The notes under the pieces were generated by a model, which was not told where the DNA came from, ran no database searches, and saw nothing but the letters and a program-made list of their open reading frames with translations. From positions 806,001 to 870,000 of the forward strand of contig JAHQRK010000022.1 of NCBI GenBank assembly GCA_019828595.1: 64,000 nucleotides of DNA, read 5' to 3'. This DNA is from Aphanomyces cochlioides. Its lineage: Eukaryota > Oomycota > Saprolegniomycetes > Saprolegniales > Verrucalvaceae. Shown here in pieces: positions 53,141-61,975 of the stretch; positions within the stretch are counted from its first letter, which is position 1; each line of letters begins with the position of its first letter. Both the position numbers and the translations under genes were made by a program.

Positions 53141-53293
53141 GGCGTTGATGGTAGTGTCCCCAAGGGTGGATTGATCCGTGAGATAAGCGGTGATACAAGC
53201 GCTGTTTTCAACGTGGATACCAACGTTGATCCAAACGGTGATACAAACGGTTTCAACGTGGATACCAACATTGATCTAGACAGTGTGAATAAC
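53141..53293. repeat. third 12-bp-period array, looser
   Basis: From 53186 cores AGCGGT, AGCGCT, AACGTG, AACGTT, AACGGT, AACGGT, AACGTG, AACATT follow at 12-bp steps, with one 9-bp step at 53249; a similar 3-bp slip separates the first units. In the open frame this reads as a four-residue repeat (NVDT/NVDP/NGDT). It may be translated, or lie in an intron running 53133-53327. Confidence 0.7.
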
Positions 53294-54328
53294 CCCTTCA
53301 ATATGCTTGAAACCAGATTGGCTCCAGTATTTGGCGGGAAGGAGCATGTTGATGGAATCCTTACAATAATGAAGTCTCATTTTAAACTCCACCCTTTGAC
53401 ACACTATGCGGTATTTCAGTCATGTACTTTATACAATAACGCTCATTCTTCAGACATCCTCTCAAACATATGCACAGTCACTTGACGAAATGTATAACAA
53501 TTGTAGAACTCATTGTTTGGACTTTGTTTGGGTGTACTTATACAATCACTGGTACAATCCAATAGCATGGTCAATATGGGCGAGGTCCTCCTGCCCGGAA
53601 TTTCTGTCTGAGTTTCGTACAACAATGCTCGCGGAGTCTCATTTTTCTGTCCTCAAATACAGATTTTTTAAGGTATATCTTTCCAGTGCCTTTTTAATCG
53701 CTGACATTCGTCATTAAATATCTAGGAAGTTCACCGACCACGTCTAGATTTCGCAGCATATTTGTTGAGTGGACAAGCGCAATCGTGGTTTACCGACAAA
53801 CTTGACTCAGCGGGAAGTACATCACGACGTCATTCCCAACCTAACTGGGAGAGAAACTTTAACCGCGCATGGAAAGAATGCACAGTCAAAATATTGGCTG
53901 GAGATATCAGAGCCAATTTATACAACTCGTCTTTGATCTCGTGGAAGTGCTCGTGTTCTGCGTTTATGTACAGCGAATTTTTCTTGTGCAAACATTTAGT
54001 ACATATCTTCAATCTTACCCAAGACAAGGAACACAATCCGGTCCGGCACATATTCTTAATACCTGCTCAAAAGTGACACAGTTGTGTGCACAGCAAAATA
54101 CTAACTACGACATCCTCAAGGAGATACAGCACCTACTCCAACCGGTTGAGAATTTTTTGTTAAATACGGAGAAGATCAACAGAAAAACAAAAAGGCAAGA
54201 ACAAATAGTGACTTCAAGAAAAGCTTGCGTACATATGAGACTAGTTTGGATTAGTCTATAATGAAGATGATATCAGTTTACAAGAATAAATAATACAAAC
54301 TCGGAAAACAAAAAAAAATATTTTTAGT

Positions 54329-54616
54329 TTAAAATAAACTCTTCCATCTACCTCGTTTCTTTTGCGGTTTCAGAGCAAAAGATGTACTGGCAACTTTGCG
54401 CTTGGGACGGGAGGTTTCGGCTATAGCGCTGGCAATAATTGCATCATTTTCAGTTCGCGCTTGCACGATTTGTTCGCTTCGTGAAACATGCTGGCTAATG
54501 TCGAGAACTTCATCATGAGAAGGGCTCAGATTTCTTTCTTCCTGTCTTTCACCGCTCATTTCGTCGAATTGTGTGATAAAATACTTTGAAATCAAATATT
54601 TAAAAATTTGATACAT
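54329..54616 (-). CDS. small basic ORF convergent to the MULE transposase
   Basis: ATG 54616 (a second ATG at 54559), 95 residues, minus strand, inside the element between the transposase end and the right TIR. It has an acidic/polar middle (SGERQEERNLSPSHDEVLDI) and a basic end (SRPKRKVASTSFALKPQKKR). No known domain. The maize MuDR element also has a second gene convergent to its transposase (mudrB); the position is alike but I see no sequence link. Confidence 0.4.
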   Translation of the reverse strand: MYQIFKYLISKYFITQFDEMSGERQEERNLSPSHDEVLDISQHVSRSEQIVQARTENDAIIASAIAETSRPKRKVASTSFALKPQKKRGRWKSLF

Positions 54617-54818
54617 TTAGCCAATTAAAGTTCATATTATTAATATTAAATTATCCGGAAATGTTATCCGAATATTTCTGATGGTCATTTGTTCGACCCC
54701 GATCCATTGCTCGGCTTCAGAACTAGACCTTGCGCTGTCACGAGCGCTATTCATCCTCTCCTCGCCTCACTGACGCTTCATAGAGTAAATATACTCAGAC
54801 CCATAATAGCAAGTGACG

Positions 54819-55190
54819 TTGGAGCAGCGCTGATTTCAGCGCTATGTTCAGCGATATACGCAACGTTGCTTTCAACGCTGTGTGGAGCGCTACTTGTAGC
54901 GCTTTTTCTAGCGTTCACTTCACCGCTGGTAGCAGCGCTCAGACCAGCGCTGCTTATAGCGCTGCATATAGCGGTCGAAACAACGCTATTAAGAGTGCTA
55001 GTATGACCGCTGGTTATCGGACCTTTTGTCGACGTTGTTGCCGTGGGATTGTCAAGGAGATCACGACACCAACTCACACTAATTACAGTATAGTATATTT
55101 TGATTGGGTGGATATTATGTCCAATAAGAATTGCGTATTGGCCTTTTCATAGGGTTAGGTCGTCGCTGGTGCGGTCAATTAATGGGCTCT
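54819..55190 (-). repeat. right TIR of the Mutator-like element
   Basis: Inverse copy of 50748-51119, including the 16-unit 12-bp array (54820-55011). Confidence 0.9.
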
Positions 55191-55587
55191 ACTCGGGATC
55201 GAGTCAGGAGCGTGGCATTGACGATGACCCAGCTGTCAAATTTGCTGGTTGTGGGATCGATCCATCATACTCCTTTCAAGCAAGTTGGCAATGTATTGAA
55301 TTGTGAGAGATCATCACACACTGTTAGCTTTGATGACTGAAGTATTGGCAGGCAACGTGAGCTGAGCTCTGTTCAAGTAATCCAGATGCACTTTCAAGTT
55401 GAGGGAAAGCCCCGATAAACCCGCGTCCGTCGAATGTTGTGGACCCATTTGTAATAATACATACTGACTGTCTCAAGGCAGCAAAATGCTGCAAAATAAA
55501 TCAACACCAATCATCAAACCTCGAAGAACATGTCCAGAATTGGAATAGGCGGTTCTTGGCGTGGTCAGTCACCAATTTGTCATCTGA

Positions 55588-57453
55588 ATGTCGTGCGTCT
55601 CGTCATATTGGCGACTTGCCGTGCCGACCAAATCAGAGGAAGAGATTGAGGCGGAAAAATGGCTCATTCTCGTTCCAAGGCGTCACGGCCAGTTCTACTG
55701 TTTGCGCTCGATCAGTTTCAATCGATGGTACCTCGTCGCGGTGGCGTTTTCGAACCTCTTCTTCGTCGGCTCCATCTTGTCAATAGACTTTCTGGATGAA
55801 GCAATCGACGGTTTCTTTCTCAAGCCAGCGAAATACTCGATGAGTGCCCAGGTTGTCAGCATGTTGGTCTTGGGTATTTCAGCAGCCTTGATCGGACCAT
55901 TTATTGAGCGGCGTGGACCTCGAATGAGTATGGCCATTGCGACTGCTCTCGTTGTCTTTGGGTGGATTTTCGCTGAGTTCAGTATTATATTCCACTGCTA
56001 TCCACTGCTCTACGTTGGGTACTTTGCCTCCAACCTTTTGTTCTCACCGATTTATTGTAGAATTTCGGTTCTTGTGTCGGCTGGCTATGGAATCACGATG
56101 ATTGTGTCAGTCTCGACGGTTCAAAAGTGGTTCCCAGACCTGAGAGGCGTGAGTGGAATTAGCATTGCAAGTATGGGCGGGGGATCGCTCGTCTGGCTCA
56201 ATATCTATGGCGCTCTCTTGCATCGAAAGAGCGACAATATCTTCGAGCAAGTGAGTCAAGACCTCGACAACGATGGTTTACGTCATGTTTTTCTTCTTCA
56301 TGGTAAATTCCCATTATGTCCCGGTTCCCCCTCTTAACTGCATATTCTAGGAGGTCTAGCTCTTGTCCTCATGCTCTTGGCAACAATGGTTCTTCGTACC
56401 CCCCCACCAAACTATGCTGTCAATGGATCGGATATCCACTGTATGCCACTGAACAAAGCACCCGCTGCTGCGCATGTCCAAAACAACTTTTTGGATGTGG
56501 GAATGACCTTGGTCAACTACGACGCTGTGGTCCAAAATCAATCGATCCCGACAGACGATGTCTACTTTTCCTATGTCAAAGCTCTTTCGCTTGGTCAGTG
56601 CATCTTTTCACCGGATTTCTTCTTCTTGTACTTGGCGTTTGCAGCGAGTGCCTCTCCGATCGTGTTGTTTCTGAGTGAATTGCCAGGTTTTGTCATTATC
56701 GTCCTCGAAGCAACTGTCGACCAGACCAACGATTTCGTTTTATACACCAATATTGCTTGCGCACTTGGCAACTTTCTCGGCCCGATACTCGCGGATGCGA
56801 CCATTCGAATCTTTTACGCCAACCCTGCTTACGTTCGCAAGATGATTTTCATGGCCTTCCTGTTGTCCCAAAGTATTGCAATTGCCGTTTTGATCAAGCA
56901 TATTGACAATATCGACACATTGCAGTGGCCTCTGTATATCGCAGCGAGCTGTAGCGGCGTTGGTTTTGGTCTCATTCCATCGCTCTTGGCAGATTTGTTT
57001 GGCTTGTACAATGCCGGGACGATGTATGGTTTGATTTTGACCTCGTGGTGCATTGGTTCCTCAGTCATCAGAGTCCTCCTGATGGAATCGAGCAACATGG
57101 CGCTCGAACTCCCCTCTCATCTCCAGGTCCTGCTCATCATATCCATAATTGGCTGCGTCATTGTGGGTCTCGTCCGCTCAAGCTCCATGGATCGGTTTTA
57201 TCGGGGCTATCAATTGACTATTTGTGGCAAAGTCGTCATCCAACGGCCGTCGCGACGTTTAGTACTGGAGCTACCCCTTGACAAGACGTCTCAAGACGGA
57301 CCCTCAGAAAGGTGTCACGAAGGGACCCGAGAGCAGCGGGCCCTTGATCAAGTGAGCGAGCGCAACAGTGCACCGCCCATTTTACTTGTTCATCCTGACT
57401 ATTATCACTTCTTTACACCGCATGACCATGCTGTAATTGTAGCATATTGTTGA
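55588..57453 (+). CDS. MFS transporter, copy E (three exons, intact)
   Basis: Join 55588-56018, 56061-56302, 56351-57453; introns of 42 and 48 nt at the positions seen in copies A and C; 591 residues. Start MSCVSSYWRLAVP. Intron 1 happens to be in frame and stop-free, so an unspliced reading looks open, but the conserved exon ends and the GT-AG ends (56019-56060) argue for splicing. Motifs: GPFIERRGPRMSMAIA, QKWFPDLRGVSGISIA (one residue shorter than A and C), LIPSLLADLFGLYNAGTMYG. It has twelve hydrophobic segments. The C-terminal tail diverges from the other copies after VIQRPSRRLVLE and ends in PPILLVHPDYYHFF. A permease of unknown substrate; the most diverged of the three intact copies. 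Confidence 0.88.
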
Positions 57454-57849
57454 GGGTGCAAGTGCTTCGTCAACATCAATTAACACAAAAAGCCAAGTTT
57501 TCCCTTTTGTGGGCCTAGTCTAGAGTTCGCTACTTTACGTATACAGACAACTCACAGTTGGTCCTCGTTTTCTTTCCTTGGTGTCGCGATTTGCCTGGAT
57601 GTGGTCCAATATTTTTGACTGTATTTCAACAGCCACAGATCTCCAGAGCTTCATTTCATTCTCGGTTGGTACTCTGCAGGGGGGCTTCATCATCATTTTT
57701 TGACAGGATAGAATTTTTCAGCAGTTCTAATTGCTTGAATAACACGGTGTTGTACTTTGTTGTTTGCTTGAATAACACGGTGTTGTCTGCGGCAGCGCAA
57801 GTGGCATTGTTCAGCCACCCCTCTTTATTTTTCCTGGTGACACTCTGTT
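57454..57849. other. no recognisable gene
   Basis: A tandem pair of TGCTTGAATAACACGGTGTTGT (20-base core GCTTGAATAACACGGTGTTG) lies at 57731-57786, in two copies about 35 bp apart. Nothing else stands out. Confidence 0.45.
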
Positions 57850-58748
57850 TGACAGTTTATCGGAGTGCGATGTTGTACAAGGGAGTTATATTACAGCTTC
57901 AAACAAGGGTTACATGACGGAGGTTCCGTTTGTGAAGTGATGAAGTGTTTTTCATCAAGCGTCAGCGCTCTTGTGAAACGTCCTCTTCTTCTCTTGATGG
58001 ATAATGCTTCGAGCCACCTCTCAAGAGACATCCTCAATGTTGCGAAATCACTCCAGGTACTTCCTGTGATACTGGTAATAAACATTAATCACCACCTACG
58101 TAGATCATTTTGTTCACATTGCCCGCAAACTCAACTCATTTAGTCCAACCTCTTGACATTGCTGTGTTCTCTCCTTTCAAACGAAATGTTCGTCGTGGTA
58201 TCAACAAGCTGATTTGTTCAAATCGTAAGATATTTGCACGATGATCGAATTCTATTAATTTTGTTAGACGATGCTACAACTATACGCCGTGAAGACTCGC
58301 TTGCAATTGCTTCTGCTGCATGGAAGACACATGTGAACAGTTCGAATCTCTCGGCGGGATTCGCAGCAGCTGGAATATGGCCGTTGTCGCTCGAGAAGAT
58401 GCAAGGAAGACTGAAGCGGTACACCACTGGAGGTCTTCCAGCGTTCCAGCGTCCTACCAAGTTGCTGAGTGGATCGTGGCTCGAGACGCCATTCGGCAAA
58501 CATTTTTGGCGACTCCACTGGAGCCCACAAAGAGAGCACCACGTAAGCGAATTCGTGTGTCTGGGGACGTTGTGAGACTTGAAGATCTACGAGTGAGTGG
58601 TCAGTCTAGCGAAAGATCCAAACTGAAGGCGGCCAAGAAGCAGAAATCTTCAGCCAGGCCGATCGTTGAAGCTGAGGCTGGAGATGCTGCGTCGCACTTG
58701 GAAAGTCGTGAAATGGACCACCCTGTGACTGCAACGTTTATCATTTGA
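57850..58748 (+). pseudogene. pogo/Tigger-like DDE transposase remnant
   Basis: Exons: up to 58056, 58104-58224 and from 58268, with GT-AG introns 58057-58103 (47 nt) and 58225-58267 (43 nt). They read RPLLLLMDNASSHLSRDILN (second D), TLPANSTHLVQPLDIAVFSP FKR (third D) and SAAWKTHVNSSNLSAGFAAA GIWPL. This is the DDE_1 core of pogo/Tigger transposases. A frameshift near 58440-58470 precedes the basic C-terminus (TKRAPRKRIRVSG ... SKLKAAKKQKSS) ending at 58746. The N-terminal HTH and the first catalytic D are missing. Confidence 0.7.
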
Positions 58749-59078
58749 TACTCTGTCCGAAATCAAATATTCTTTGAATTTCTATTTTGCCTCTGTAAAA
58801 TGATTCCTCAATTGTTCGAATTTCCTCGAAGTAAAAGTAATACAAATATTAAGCTTAGAGATGGTCCAATAATTGACGCAAGGAATTTGAGTGAAATCAG
58901 AACGATTATGAGTTTCTCAAACTCAATATTCACAACCAGACGATGTATTACTTGTCACCAGAGAGTCGTAATTACAGGGAACACGTGGTACCTTTCAGAT
59001 TTTGATTTGAGGTCATGAGCGCCAAGAACGCTCAAGCTAAAGTCTGCTTCGAGTAATCATGGTCCATTAATTGACGCT
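58749..59078. other. no recognisable gene
   Basis: A 72-codon plus-strand frame at 58800-59018 has no motif. ATGGTCCA.TAATTGACGC occurs twice (58861 and 59060). Confidence 0.4.
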
Positions 59079-59504
59079 TTACGTTAGACATTTGAACCAT
59101 TTTGTACGAGTAAATTGTGAATAGATGCCAGTTGATTGCTCTGCGATTTCACAAGATTTTGCAGTTCGAATGTCAAACCTCGAAGATTTAAAACTTCTCC
59201 CATCAATGTACGATAGCCCAAGACGAGTTTTTCGAGCACATCGGAGAATGTGTTGGCACCAAAAGTTGACAGGCAAGGGAATGAACCATATCAATTTGTC
59301 AGAAGGAAAGATCGATAACGAGTGCTGTTTTGAGACTTTTCGTCCAGTAATATCACCTATGATAAATCCATCCATCCATGTAATGTCTTGATATCGGATA
59401 TTGCCCACGTCTGAGCCTCGCCCTATCGATGCCCACTGTGCATTGAGCAGTGTGCGATCTCCAAATGATTTGAGATCATTCTGTCGAAAATAGAATTTCT
59501 CCAA
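59079..59504 (-). pseudogene. tyrosine-recombinase (Crypton-like) fragment
   Basis: On the minus strand LLNAQWASIGRGSDVGNIRY, QDITWMDGFIIGDITGRKVS and KQHSLSIFPSDKLIW look like the beginning of a Crypton recombinase catalytic domain around the first Arg (x-x-W-x-x-x-GR-x-S). The frame then degenerates before the H-x-x-R and Tyr motifs. It is divergent in orientation to the gene at 59758. Confidence 0.45.
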
Positions 59505-59757
59505 TTTGTGTCAGGTCATGAATTCTCATGGGTGGAGCTTGATCGTTCACGAAAAATTTGTGTCATTTTGTCAACAGAACACGAAACAAAACATTTCGGA
59601 AAGCATTCGCGATTTTGAAATATCAATAGATTCGCTATATTTGGATTAGTATATAAAATCAAAGGTATCTAAGATACCAAGGCTTTCACGAAACGGAAGT
59701 TTCGTGTACTATCCGGATGTTCGTTCCAGTGCATTCCAAGTTTCCCGTCGACAGTGC

Positions 59758-61975
59758 ATGATGAGCGAAGCCAACGAGAAGGATCGTAGTGTGCGCGTCA
59801 TGTCAAATCGAATTGTACAAAGTACACGCAGGCAATATGATGGAGTCATCAAACGATTCCGTCGTTGGCTCATAACGAATCACCCTAGTGAAGTCGATAA
59901 CGGTGAGTTTGTCCTGCCCCTTGATAAGAACGTGTGCTTGGAGTTTCTCGCGTTTATGACAGTCAAACGTGACTCAGCGGGAAGAGAACTTGTCCCTTCG
60001 CAAGCCAATTCTTTTTCTACAGTGAATAAATGTTGCAGTGCTTTGAAGTTCATGTACTCCGAGGCAAAAATGAAAGTCCCAGACGAGCTCAGCATGCTAA
60101 TCACACGTAACATCCACTACCGTTTTCCTTCATAACCCAAATGCTTGTAGATTTCTCGAGTGGCTACAAAAGGGAAATAGCACAAGCAAAAGAAGATGGC
60201 ACAATGCGTCATAGTGAAGGAAAATCTGCAATATCTTGGACAGGTGCTTAATTACCTTTATTACTTGAATGAAGCACACTAGGCTGTGAGTTTTTGTGTA
60301 TGAAAGCTCTTTTGAACGATGGTCGGGAGCACTCATCGTTCCTGTCAATGCATCCCTTCCTCGTTTTTTGTTGGAATCTCATGGCACGGTCATCCTCGAC
60401 CGCATCAATACGTTTTGAACACGTTACGTGGGAAGGTAGAGATCAGATATGCCAATGATACCAAGGTAATGCGATTAGGAGATTGCCTCATTGTACAGTT
60501 TGAACGCTCAAAGAATGATCAAGAGGGCAATTTTTCGTTTCCAAGGCATGTTTATGCCAATCCCTTGCGCCCAGCGCTCTGTCCAATTCTAAGGTAGTTA
60601 TCTATATAGTTGTAGTCATTTTCTCTTGTCATTTAGTCTTGCGATACTTGTTTTCACCCGAGGATGTCCTATATCATCTACTTCGACACGCTGTTTGGCC
60701 CTGGTGCTAAAGACAAGTTCTCAAAATGGTTGAGGAGGACTTGCAAGGAGTTTGGAGACGAGATCTTATCTCTAGGTTTGTCTATTCTTGAAATTGGGAC
60801 GCATTCCTTTCGAAAGGGTGCCGCAACAGCACTCTCAAACAACCCTGGTGGCCCACAGTCAGTGTCGATTTGGTTAAGGGCAGGTTGGAGTCTTGGCAAC
60901 GTACAAAACAGATATATATTCGTTGGATCTGGTGGCGACTAGTTTGTAGGACGTGCTGCTACAGGTAGAGATCATGAACTATACCAGTCGATTGTATTCA
61001 CTGTGAACTTAAGGATTAAACGTGAATGAGCGAGAGTTTGCATGCCTGCCCCCACATTTTTATGGCTCTGCCCTCAGTTCCACTGAATGGGAACATATCC
61101 TACCAGGCTATCGATCATGGTATTGTGACTCATTCAAGCCCGTTGTTCCTTTCCTTCTGGCCTCTATAATATTTCATGAATTGTGGCTCGAGTCGAATTT
61201 ACTCCCAAACCACCCACTATTCTTCTCGCCAGTATGGAGGTCGAACGTTCGAAACCAGCAGAGAAAGGCTAACCTTCATGGTTTTAATATGCATCCTACA
61301 TCAAATATGGTTGCCACTGGCATACCACCCCACGTGGCATTGATAAGCCGTGTGCAAAAAATTGAAGAGAGCCTTGGCTTCATGACAGAGACTCTAAATG
61401 ATATACGGCATGAGCTAAAAAAATGTCCCCGTAGCGACTACAATGTGCCAGTTACAGTTGGCGCCATGGAGAATGCAATTGTAGACCTAAAGAATCAATT
61501 ACTCCAAGAATTTCGGCAACGGCAAGCCACACCTAATATACAGGAATCTTCGGCTGTGGAAACTGCAGTGAATGATGCTTCAAACAGGCCCTTGGTGTTA
61601 TCAAAACCATTTTGCTGTAAAATCGACGAAATGCCATCTGTGCGCGTATATGATATGTGGAATTTGTGGTTTTGTGGCTTACCTGACCAAAATATCCCTC
61701 CTTTTCGTCTTCTCAAAGGACGCGACTTTTCTAGGCCACGTGATCGAACGGCGTTTTCAAAGGCACAATATGTTATGCGAAGTATTCTCAACCAAGCTCT
61801 TTCGAAGGCGTTTGATGTCTCTAATCTCGATGTGAAATCTAGAAATGAAGTATTTGAGGAATGCTTTACAAAATTGTGCGCAGATATCCCAACCTCTCAT
61901 CGATATATTGATTTGAAATGCCACACTTTGTACGATATTCTGAGGAATTCATCCAAGCCCACATCAAAATCATAG
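59758..61975 (+). pseudogene. Crypton-like tyrosine recombinase, multi-exon, near-intact
   Basis: From ATG 59758: core-binding domain (VQSTRRQYDGVIKRFRRWLI, NKCCSALKFMYSEAKMKV), then after splicing DFSSGYKREIAQAKEDGTMR, WNLMARSSSTASIRFEHVTW (first Arg) and DCLIVQFERSKNDQEGNF. GT-AG introns at 60436-60478 and 60594-60636 (43 nt each) and 60965-61013 (49 nt). A frameshift near 60670 precedes IGTHSFRKGAATALSNNPGG (H-x-x-R) and RAGWSLGNVQNRYIFVGSGG (W and Tyr). A TAG at 60940-60942 follows GGD, in place of the expected Gln. The last exon (to 61975) has a coiled coil (ISRVQKIEESLGFMTETLND) and a GCR1-like C-terminus (YDMWNLWFCGLPDQNIPPFR). It differs from the Crypton at 32817. Confidence 0.72.

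Larger units (their letters stand above)
51208..54076 (+). pseudogene. MULE transposase (spliced; two frame changes and a stop)
   Basis: ATG 51208 opens a Cys-rich N-terminus (CASCMKNLLWECF, CLVCRCKY). Frame changes occur near 51590 and 51790. Then DCLLHRKDDFNLR and SYFWRR at 52069, a 277-nt GT-AG intron (52070-52346), and the catalytic domain: AVIDSTHRMTNGNFEMYTIL (first D), an in-frame TGA at 52692-52694, FVHVDKDAAQIRAIRHVWSV (second D), introns 52922-52962 and 53411-53453, then WARSSCPEFLSEFRTTMLAE SHF (E), intron 53673-53725, and a SWIM zinc finger WKCSCSAF ... FFLCKHLV. Order and motifs are those of Mutator transposases. A further possible intron (53133-53327) would remove a third 12-bp-period array. 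Despite the lesions the TIRs are identical, so the element moved recently. Confidence 0.82.
50748..55190 (+). mobile_element. Mutator-like element with 372-bp TIRs
   Basis: TIRs at 50748-51119 and 54819-55190 (AGAGCCCATTAATTGACCGC...) are identical as far as I can compare. The flanks AATCGGGAT (50739-50747) and ACTCGGGAT (55191-55199) form a 9-bp target duplication with one mismatch, as expected for MULEs. It contains a spliced MULE transposase gene on the plus strand and a small convergent ORF on the minus strand. The inner 192 bp of each TIR are a 12-bp-period array. Total 4,443 bp. Confidence 0.9.

Noticed and set aside
55588..56337. MFS copy E read without splicing intron 1
   Set aside because: The frame is open through intron 1, but copies A and C show GT-AG introns at the identical place with stops, so the extra 14 residues are intronic.
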